Source: Maribacter sp.
GTDB taxonomy: Bacteria; Bacteroidota; Bacteroidia; Flavobacteriales; Flavobacteriaceae
NCBI GenBank assembly: GCA_018679695.1
Contig: JAHHKH010000279.1
Coordinates: 1 to 8,000, forward strand
DNA: 8,000 nucleotides
Reading direction: 5' to 3'
The notes under the pieces are model-generated. The model saw only the letters and a program-made list of their open reading frames with translations, ran no database searches and was not told the origin of the DNA. The stretch's first letter is position 1, and each line of letters starts with the position of its first letter. Made by a program: the position numbers and the translations under genes. Positions 1-5,891 of the stretch are shown in pieces.

Positions 1-191
1 GCCCTTGCCCGTGTCAAAAGGCACTTTTCTTTATAGGAGAAAGGGGAATGGTAAGTAAAATCAGTTCCGCTAATTTTTTGTTTGAAGCCTGCTAGATGGT
101 TTTCTTGTGCATTTAAACTGCTCCCAAGAATTAGGTGACAAATCATAAAGACCCAAATCCCTTTTTTACTATTCCTAAATTGCTTTTTCAT
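1..191 (-). CDS. Secreted protein of unknown function, N-terminal fragment (runs off the left edge)
   Basis: An ATG at 191-189 opens a frame that stays open for 63 full codons to the window edge. It begins MKKQFRNSKKGIWVFMICHL, has a hydrophobic stretch at about residues 11-26, and then LNAQEN. This is a Sec signal peptide: a lysine-rich start, a hydrophobic core, and a likely cut after Ala28 before Gln29. The mature start includes ISGTDFTYHSPFSYKEKCLL, which I do not recognise as a named domain. The start is supported by the 26-base gap after the UxuA-type gene and by the AT-rich leader containing CTAAAAT just upstream. Being the eighth co-directional gene, it probably shares the operon's transcript and acts outside the cytoplasm, perhaps on the glycan. 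The enzymatic class cannot be given from this fragment. Confidence 0.75.
   Translation of the reverse strand, partial: MKKQFRNSKKGIWVFMICHLILGSSLNAQENHLAGFKQKISGTDFTYHSPFSYKEKCLLTRAR
108..191 (-). other. Predicted Sec signal peptide of the left-edge secreted protein
   Basis: Codons 1-28 hold a basic n-region (Lys2, Lys3, Arg6, Lys9, Lys10), a hydrophobic core and an L-N-A/Q cleavage context. Cys18 sits inside the hydrophobic core and the core continues beyond it, so it is not a lipobox cysteine. I therefore read it as signal peptidase I type rather than a lipoprotein signal. Confidence 0.7.
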
Positions 192-217
192 GATTTTAGA
201 TTATTATTTCACAGTTT

Positions 218-1294
218 TCATTTATGCTCTTGTAAAAGGCCAATTGCCGCCTTCATATATCCCATTGCATAGGCCATGCCTGCATGCCATGGAGCATCAC
301 AGGTCATTTGCGGGGTATGGTCGGGAATCAACACACCATCAAAATTGTTCTTCTTTAATATTTGAAGTATTTTGAACATGTCTATATCCCCTTCATCAAC
401 AAAAACTTCTTTATAACTAGGCACTTTACCAACGATATTCCTAAAATGGATATACCCTATTCTTCCCTGTTTACTGTAGCTGTCCGTTGCTTCATATACA
501 TCGCCTTGGGTCATCTCGGCTATGGAACCTAAACAGAACTCCAAATTATTGGCCGGACTTGGATTCATATCGATCAGTTTTTGGTATAGTTCGGGCTGAT
601 ATACCAATCTAGGGGTGTTTCTTACATAGGGCATTGGAGGGTCATCGGGGTGGGCTGCCATTTTCACCCCTGCTTCCTCGGCAATCGGTAAGATCTCATC
701 CAAAAAATATTGTAAGCGGTTCCACAATTCATCATGGCTAATTTTCGGGATTGAACCTTCAGGGGCATTTTCATCATACACCATGTTCCATACCATTCCA
801 TTAGGGATGGGCGTTTCATCACCGCCATCCATTCCCACCGACACTGCAGACCCTCTGGCGAATTCGCCCTTTATGCGTGCTGCAACTCCTGCCAATGAAA
901 AATTATAACCAAAGATGGGTATCCCTGCTGCCCCCACATTGCGAATCAATTGTTTTAGATTGCGCATCTGTTCCTCTTTTTTAGGGCCATCCAAAAGAAT
1001 ATCATGCCAATGGGCAGGATCAAAATTCTCTATGGCCTCCCATTCCAATCCGTGGGAATTGATCTCTTTTTTAATGGCCAACAATTTATCCAAGCTCCAT
1101 ATTTCATCTGGATTGCCAGCCTTACCCCAGCCTTCTTGCCCGCCAATGGGTTGATTGGCATTGCTTTTATCATTCTTTTCATGCCCAAAGTAATCGACCA
1201 TGTGTACTACCAAATGTGTGGCCCCACATTGTTTGGCGAATTTATAATGATCCTCGTTCAACATATGTCTATATAATCCAAATCCTAATTTCAT
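218..1294 (-). CDS. UxuA-type mannonate dehydratase (divergent subgroup)
   Basis: This 358-residue cytoplasmic TIM-barrel enzyme belongs to the mannonate dehydratase family, which converts D-mannonate to 2-keto-3-deoxy-D-gluconate using a divalent metal. The metal-ligand pattern of UxuA enzymes is visible: His215 in AAHPDDPP, Cys254 in LEFCLGS, His283 in IHFRN and Asp325 in PDHTPQM, followed by the catalytic-type His326. SPANNLEFC and the end pattern DIDMFK...FDGVLIPDH are also family-typical. It is shorter than E. coli UxuA (about 394 residues). It differs from classical UxuA at the N-terminus (FGLYRHML where FRWYG is usual), in the YNF motif (YNFSLAGVAAR rather than YNFMPV..W.RT) and at PDHTP rather than PDHGR. 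The family is secure; the exact sugar acid is not. It starts 26 bases after the lactonase stop, which fits hydration and dehydration steps on the same aldonate. Confidence 0.88.
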   Translation of the reverse strand: MKLGFGLYRHMLNEDHYKFAKQCGATHLVVHMVDYFGHEKNDKSNANQPIGGQEGWGKAGNPDEIWSLDKLLAIKKEINSHGLEWEAIENFDPAHWHDILLDGPKKEEQMRNLKQLIRNVGAAGIPIFGYNFSLAGVAARIKGEFARGSAVSVGMDGGDETPIPNGMVWNMVYDENAPEGSIPKISHDELWNRLQYFLDEILPIAEEAGVKMAAHPDDPPMPYVRNTPRLVYQPELYQKLIDMNPSPANNLEFCLGSIAEMTQGDVYEATDSYSKQGRIGYIHFRNIVGKVPSYKEVFVDEGDIDMFKILQILKKNNFDGVLIPDHTPQMTCDAPWHAGMAYAMGYMKAAIGLLQEHK

Positions 1295-1320
1295 TTCAAT
1301 ATCTTATTTAGAATATAACT

Positions 1321-2373
1321 TCATTTTAAAAATGCTATACAAACCGGGGTCTTTACCTCTTGGGTTCGGTACACTTCGGTCAATTTTCCATTGTCCTGTA
1401 TATTAAATACACTAGTATCATTGGAATTCTGGTGACAGGCCACCAACCACTTACCACTTGGCGAAACATTAAATTCCCTGATTTCTTTTCCACCGGTTTT
1501 TTTATGGTCAATCAATTCCAAAACTTGACCATCAATCTTAAAAATTGTAATAGCATCAAATTTTCGATTGGCTACATACAGGAATTCGCCGTTGGGATGA
1601 ATTCTAATGGCTGAGGCACTCGGTGTATCTTTATAGGATTCAGGCAATGATTCATAAGCGCCAATTTGTTCAAATATTCCAGCGTTATTCTTCAATACTG
1701 ATATAGCACTCGTGAGTTCATTGATCACATACCCCAAACCACCATCATGATCGAACACCAAATGTCTTGGCCCGCCTCCTTTTGCAATTGCTATATCCTT
1801 GTTTAAGTTGGGAACTAATTTGACTTCAACGAATTCGTAGGCCTTGACCCTATCAATTCCCAGATCACATACATATACATCGCCATTAATCGGATGTGTG
1901 GCCACATGATGGGCGTGTGGCGCCTCTTGTCTTTCCAAATTAATACTGGAACCTGAATGTTGATGGTTTTTGGTGCATTCCTTCAAGTTCCCTGATTTAT
2001 CCAACGGATATTCGAGCATGTTGCCAGAAATATAACAGGCCACCAAAACCCTATTATTTAAAACTTCCAAATGACATGGGCATCCTCCCTTAATGGGTTG
2101 CTCATTCATAAATTCCAAAGAAAAATCATCGTTGATCCTATAGGCCTGGACAACCGGATTCTCCTCTTCAACCACCTCTGTATTGCAATACAGGTATTTG
2201 TTGTCTTCACTTATGGCCAGGTAACTTGGATTGATTGTTTTTTTGGTGTGTAAAACTGACAATTCGCCGGTCTCTTCGTTCAATTGAACTGTTGAAATTC
2301 CATCCCCGGAACCAACAATTTCAGGGGAAAGAAATTGCGTATAACTGCCGATAAAGAAGGTCAAAAATGCCAT
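1321..2373 (-). CDS. Lactonase family protein, seven-bladed beta-propeller (YbhE/Pgl-like)
   Basis: A 350-residue protein of the lactonase / 6-phosphogluconolactonase propeller family, which hydrolyses sugar lactones to aldonates. Recurring blade signatures are visible: FFIGSYT (6-12), INPSYLAIS (47-55), CPCHLEV (98-104), APHAHHVATHP (151-161), GPRHLVFDHDGGLGYVINEL (201-220), SAIRIHPNGEFLYVANR (254-270) and FNVSPSGKWLVACHQNSN (301-318). His153, His155, Arg203, Glu219 and the last Asn/Arg cluster lie where the family's conserved cleft residues occur. The N-terminus is already the first propeller strand and there is no signal peptide, so it should be cytoplasmic, like E. coli Pgl. It follows the dehydrogenase gene by 27 bases and precedes the aldonate dehydratase, which points to opening of a non-phosphorylated aldonolactone. 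A role in the pentose phosphate pathway is possible but less favoured by the context. Confidence 0.88.
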   Translation of the reverse strand: MAFLTFFIGSYTQFLSPEIVGSGDGISTVQLNEETGELSVLHTKKTINPSYLAISEDNKYLYCNTEVVEEENPVVQAYRINDDFSLEFMNEQPIKGGCPCHLEVLNNRVLVACYISGNMLEYPLDKSGNLKECTKNHQHSGSSINLERQEAPHAHHVATHPINGDVYVCDLGIDRVKAYEFVEVKLVPNLNKDIAIAKGGGPRHLVFDHDGGLGYVINELTSAISVLKNNAGIFEQIGAYESLPESYKDTPSASAIRIHPNGEFLYVANRKFDAITIFKIDGQVLELIDHKKTGGKEIREFNVSPSGKWLVACHQNSNDTSVFNIQDNGKLTEVYRTQEVKTPVCIAFLK

Positions 2374-2400
2374 TGTGATTGTTTATAATATGCTCAGTAT

Positions 2401-3207
2401 TTATTCGGACTTATTCATTCTTGGTGGACGGGGATCATATTGAATCGTATTGTTCATATAAGCCCCGTCAATATAGATGTCGGAACCATTGATATAATCG
2501 CCCAATTCACTTGCCATAAATGCCACGGTATGGGCAACATCACTTACGTTGCCAATACGTCCTTGGGGAATCCATTGTTCAAATTTTTCCTTTCCGAACT
2601 TGGCAATTTCATCTCTGTTCATTTCAGTGGAAATAGCTCCCGGGGCAATGGATACCACCCTAACATTGCTTTCCGCCAATTCAAGCGACAGGCATTTCGA
2701 GAGCATTTTCAATCCTGCCTTTGCAGCACAATAATGTGCCAATCCTTTTCGGGGTACCACGTCATGTATTGAAGAAATATTTATAATAACTCCCCCGCCA
2801 TTAGTTTCCATTCTTTTGCCAGCTTCCTTTGCACATAAAAACGGACCCTTTAAATTCACATTCAAAACACGATCCCACTCATCTTCCGCCATGTCCAAAA
2901 CATGTTGAATTGATTCGGTACCCGCGTTGTTGACTAAAACATCGATACCACCTATTTCCCCATCCATTTTCTGGAACATTTCCTTGACCTGTTCTATTTT
3001 GGATACATCCGCACCCGCAATACCCGTTTTAACACCAAAAGAACGGCTTAGCTCTGCTGCCAATTCTTTAGCACTTTGTTCATTGCTATTATAATTGATG
3101 AAAACATCGGCGCCACAGGCCGCCATTTTTCTACCTATTTCAGCGCCTATTCCCTTACTTCCTCCAGTGACCAATACTCTTTTGCCTTTTAAATTTATGG
3201 TTATCAT
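2401..3207 (-). CDS. Short-chain dehydrogenase, probably an aldose (glucose/mannose-type) 1-dehydrogenase
   Basis: A 268-residue classical SDR with a Rossmann fold. The cofactor loop is TGGSKGIG (14-21), NNAG is at 93-96, and the catalytic set is Asn118, Ser146, Tyr159 and Lys163 (YCAAK). The strand after the second beta unit ends INYNSNE rather than in an acidic residue, so NADP or dual cofactor use is plausible. The stretch SSIHDVVPRKGLAHYCAAK, the following APGAIST and QGRIGNVSDVA, and the roughly 18-residue tail after IDGAYM closely mirror Bacillus-type glucose 1-dehydrogenase (SSVHEVIP...HYAASK, GPGAINTP, MGYIGEP). The likely reaction is oxidation of an aldose C1 to a lactone, feeding the propeller lactonase encoded directly downstream. 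The start ATG at 3207 gives the usual short lead before KGKRVLVTGG. Other SDR roles (e.g. at C3 or C4 of a sugar) cannot be excluded. Confidence 0.85.
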   Translation of the reverse strand: MITINLKGKRVLVTGGSKGIGAEIGRKMAACGADVFINYNSNEQSAKELAAELSRSFGVKTGIAGADVSKIEQVKEMFQKMDGEIGGIDVLVNNAGTESIQHVLDMAEDEWDRVLNVNLKGPFLCAKEAGKRMETNGGGVIINISSIHDVVPRKGLAHYCAAKAGLKMLSKCLSLELAESNVRVVSIAPGAISTEMNRDEIAKFGKEKFEQWIPQGRIGNVSDVAHTVAFMASELGDYINGSDIYIDGAYMNNTIQYDPRPPRMNKSE

Positions 3208-3246
3208 AGGTCTGATTTCTTAAGTTTTAGTTGAACTCTTTTAATA

Positions 3247-3669
3247 TTATTTGTTTTCTTCAACGGCCTTTTTGACCAGAATTTCCATTTCCTTCTTTTT
3301 CTCCTTACTTAATGGGAAAAATTCAAAATCCCCTTCATGGGTATTGGATTTTTCAACGATGATAATCTCACAATCCATGCTCATTGCTATATTATGCCAA
3401 GTATCGACCGGAATATTATAGATACTATTCGGCTTCATTACCTCTACCTCAAATCTTACAACATTCCCATTTATAGTGGCCCCAATCAAGACTGCTTTCC
3501 CTTTCAAAAGAATAAAAACCTCATCGGTAAAGTGATGGATATCCAATTTTTCAATATTGCCGATTTCCTGTTCAGGCATATAGTTCAATTGGGCCACCTG
3601 CCACCCATCCCGAATCAAGAATGGATGATATCCATTATCGCTTATTTGATATTGTTCAATTAGTTTCAT
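3247..3669 (-). CDS. Small single-domain cupin protein, role unknown
   Basis: A 140-residue protein with one cupin barrel. Motif 1 is HHFTDEVFILLKG (His45, His46, Glu50, Gly57) and motif 2 is NIPVDTWHNIAMS with His92, so a metal-binding two-His/Glu/His set appears intact. The final 25 residues are a charged, lysine/glutamate-rich helix. Its ATG overlaps the transporter's TGA in an ATGA, so the two are probably translationally coupled. There is no signal peptide. Small cupins of this sort near sugar genes can be sugar isomerases, epimerases/mutarotases or sensors; nothing here decides between them. I do not recognise a named family. Confidence 0.8.
   Translation of the reverse strand: MKLIEQYQISDNGYHPFLIRDGWQVAQLNYMPEQEIGNIEKLDIHHFTDEVFILLKGKAVLIGATINGNVVRFEVEVMKPNSIYNIPVDTWHNIAMSMDCEIIIVEKSNTHEGDFEFFPLSKEKKKEMEILVKKAVEENK
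3666..3669 (-). other. ATGA stop/start overlap between transporter and cupin genes
   Basis: On the minus strand the cupin ATG (3669-3667) and the transporter TGA (3668-3666) share bases. This is the only overlap in the operon; all other junctions have 26-39 base gaps. It supports translational coupling and a matched dosage of the two proteins. Confidence 0.9.
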
Positions 3670-5132
3670 TTAATCTCTTTTTGTTGTTTGCCATTTAGCA
3701 TTTTCCAGGACATTTCAATTTCTTCCAAGGTCTTGCCCTTTGTTTCCGGGACATATTTCCAGATGAACCAAATAGCTGGGAGCGTTAATGCACCATAAAG
3801 GAAAAACGTACCTGCAGGTTTTATGGTCTCTATGAATATGGGATTGGTCAACGTAATGAAAAAGCCAGTGACCATTAATGAAAGGCTCCCAATACTTACG
3901 GCAAGACCTCGAATCTTAGTTGGAAAGATCTCACTGATGATAACCCAGACAATGGGGCCATATGAAAATGCGAAACAGGCTACATAAATCAATAGAGGTA
4001 TTATCACCAAGTTGGATCCAATGGCGAACAACACGCCTACGCCCATAAGGGATATGGCCGCCCCAATAACCCCCACCAACAATAGTCTTCGCCTACCGTA
4101 ACGTTCTATGTTCATGATAGCGATAAAGGTGAAAATTGAATTGACCAAACCTACCAAAACCGCACCCAAGAATGAGCTTTCAACACTCTTGATCGATTCA
4201 TTCAAGATATTGGGGGCGAAATACATGATGGCCGCAATACCACTTAAATGGGAAAACATTGGGAGTAAAATCCCAATCAGGAAGGGTCTGCGCAAATAGG
4301 GTTTGAACAATTCCCTAATTCCTTTTACCGATACTTTTGAAGCTGCCTTCATTTCAGCCATTTGCGCTTTTGCCTGCACGGTTCCACCTATTTTGACCAT
4401 GGTTGCAAATGCCTTTTCTTCCAGTTCATTCACCAATTGCCATCTGGGACTTTCGGGGACAAAGAAGAGCAGTACCAAAAATAGAAGGGCAATGGGTATT
4501 TCCGTTCCGAACATGCCTCGCCAAAGTTCCTCAATAAACAGCCAATTCCAGAATCCAATCTGGGAGCCACTAATTATCCCTGCATTTTCCCCAGCTTGGT
4601 TCAGTACGACCCAATCTACCAAAAAAGCAAGGAGAATCCCCAGGGTTATGGATAATTGATAAAGCGAGACCATTTTCCCCCTTTTTTCAGGCAAAGTCAA
4701 CTCAGAGATATAAATTGGGGCGACAACAGAAGTTATACCTACACCTACACCTCCAATGATGCGAACAATGACCAAGGCTATAAATGAAGTATCCAAACTG
4801 GAGGTAATCCAATATGGAGTCTCTAAATTCCCTAAAAATTGAGGAGCTAGCATGGAACCGAAAGCTGATATGGTGAGACAGGAAGCTGCCAATATCAATG
4901 CTTTTTTACGACCATATTTGTCGGTGACGTTCCCAGAAATAATACAGCCCAAAATAGTTCCTAACAATGCCGAGGAAACTACCCATCCTAACATAGAGGC
5001 CGTTAATTCAAAATGGCTCTCTAGAAAGGAATTACAACCCGATATAATCGCTGTATCATAACCAAATAGAAAACCACCAAGGGTTGATACAAAACTAATA
5101 GCGAACAGGTAAAGCGAATTTTGATTTTTCAT
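3666..5132 (-). CDS. MFS sugar porter (XylE/GLUT-type sugar:H+ symporter) with altered sugar-binding site
   Basis: A 488-residue inner-membrane transporter with about 12 membrane segments and the sugar porter hallmarks: GGFLFGYDTAIISG (19-32), DKYGRKKAL (71-79), RIIGGVGVG (124-132), PIYISEL...RG (139-151), PESPRW (226-231), RYGRRR (344-349), GPIVWVIISEIFP (392-404) and PETKGKTLEEIE (462-473). It is most like E. coli XylE, including the extended external loops after segments 3 and 5. Asp26 and Arg124 match the XylE proton-coupling pair (Asp27/Arg133), so proton symport is likely. Of the XylE sugar contacts, Gln159, Tyr304 and Trp396 are kept. The segment-7 residues Gln288, Gln289 and Asn294 are replaced by Ser294, His295 and Ala300, and Gln175 and Gln415 by Ile166 and Leu419. 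The substrate is therefore probably not a plain pentose or glucose. Confidence 0.92.
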   Translation of the reverse strand: MKNQNSLYLFAISFVSTLGGFLFGYDTAIISGCNSFLESHFELTASMLGWVVSSALLGTILGCIISGNVTDKYGRKKALILAASCLTISAFGSMLAPQFLGNLETPYWITSSLDTSFIALVIVRIIGGVGVGITSVVAPIYISELTLPEKRGKMVSLYQLSITLGILLAFLVDWVVLNQAGENAGIISGSQIGFWNWLFIEELWRGMFGTEIPIALLFLVLLFFVPESPRWQLVNELEEKAFATMVKIGGTVQAKAQMAEMKAASKVSVKGIRELFKPYLRRPFLIGILLPMFSHLSGIAAIMYFAPNILNESIKSVESSFLGAVLVGLVNSIFTFIAIMNIERYGRRRLLLVGVIGAAISLMGVGVLFAIGSNLVIIPLLIYVACFAFSYGPIVWVIISEIFPTKIRGLAVSIGSLSLMVTGFFITLTNPIFIETIKPAGTFFLYGALTLPAIWFIWKYVPETKGKTLEEIEMSWKMLNGKQQKEIK

Positions 5133-5160
5133 TTACTCAAATTAGAGAAAAGCCCTTCTT

Positions 5161-5856
5161 TTACATAATTACAAATTTATCGAAGGCCTCAAACGTACTC
5201 ATGCCGGCCTGTAGTGCCTTCTTTACCATTTGTTCCCCCCTGGCCTTTTCAATTGCACCTGTAAAAGCCTCGTTAACCGCTACTTCAGGCACAATAAGAA
5301 CACCATCAATATCACCATAAACCAGATCCCCCGGATTAACGCGAGTGCCCTCAATTTCTATAGGAACCCTATAATCGATTACCCTGCCGCGAGGTCCTTG
5401 GTCTTGGGCATAACCCCCAAACGAAAAAGTGGGATAATCAAGATTGAGTATCTCTTTGGTATCCCTCGACCAACCATTTACCACTGCCCCAGCAGCGCCC
5501 AATTTAATGGCTCTTGTACTCATTAATCCTCCCCAAAGGGCATAATCTGGAGATGATCCTGAACAGATATATACCTCGCCTTCCTTTAAACTGTCCAACG
5601 CCTCGAACATGATCCCAAATGGTTTTTGGATCATAGGATTATCGGTTTTCCCAATAGCCCCTTCAAGAACATCAGCTTCCAAAACAGGCATCGCCCTACC
5701 TATGACCACAAAATCGTCATTTAAGGGTTTTATGTTGGGAGGAAGAAACTGGTGCAAGTATCCCATTTTATCCAAAACATCCCCGACCAAGGCCACAAAA
5801 AGCTCTTTCTTTGCTATTTCATATAGCTCCTTGTCATTTTTCCAAAGTGTAGTCAT
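5161..5856 (-). CDS. RraA / HMG-CHA aldolase family protein, candidate pyruvate aldolase
   Basis: A 231-residue protein of the RraA-like family, which includes RNase E inhibitor RraA and the class II 4-hydroxy-4-methyl-2-oxoglutarate/4-carboxy-4-hydroxy-2-oxoadipate aldolases. Visible signatures are WGGLMSTRAIKLGAAGAVVN (108-127), the active-site Arg131-Asp132 pair in GWSRD, YAQDQGPRGRV (149-159), and GDLVYGDIDGVLIVP (176-190). Arg-Asp is the substrate/metal dyad of the aldolases (Arg123/Asp124 in the Pseudomonas enzyme), so an enzyme is more likely than a pure regulator. The first 45 residues are typical of the family (LVGDVLDKMG). It sits 35 bases after GH38 and 28 before the transporter. 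In this setting a retro-aldol on a 2-keto-3-deoxy sugar acid giving pyruvate is plausible but unproven. Confidence 0.87.
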   Translation of the reverse strand: MTTLWKNDKELYEIAKKELFVALVGDVLDKMGYLHQFLPPNIKPLNDDFVVIGRAMPVLEADVLEGAIGKTDNPMIQKPFGIMFEALDSLKEGEVYICSGSSPDYALWGGLMSTRAIKLGAAGAVVNGWSRDTKEILNLDYPTFSFGGYAQDQGPRGRVIDYRVPIEIEGTRVNPGDLVYGDIDGVLIVPEVAVNEAFTGAIEKARGEQMVKKALQAGMSTFEAFDKFVIM

Positions 5857-5891
5857 TTAACAGGTTTTTAGGTTAATCCAAGTTTTGTAAA

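Noticed and set aside
108..191. Lipoprotein signal at Cys18 of the left-edge protein
   Set aside because: The cysteine lies within the hydrophobic core, which continues after it, and the residues before it (V-F-M-I) do not form a lipobox; an A/Q cut after residue 28 fits better.
190..1276. Plus-strand open frames over the UxuA-type gene (e.g. 190-375, 915-1154, 1004-1276)
   Set aside because: They are antisense to a strongly conserved enzyme, have no recognisable domains and no plausible start context.
4108..5061. Plus-strand open frames opposite the transporter
   Set aside because: They are antisense shadows of a membrane protein gene, with low-complexity translations and no family features.
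5857..5891. Possible promoter or terminator between GH38 and the RraA-family gene
   Set aside because: The 35-base gap shows only an AT-rich leader; I see no stem-loop with a T-run and no convincing -33/-7 pair.
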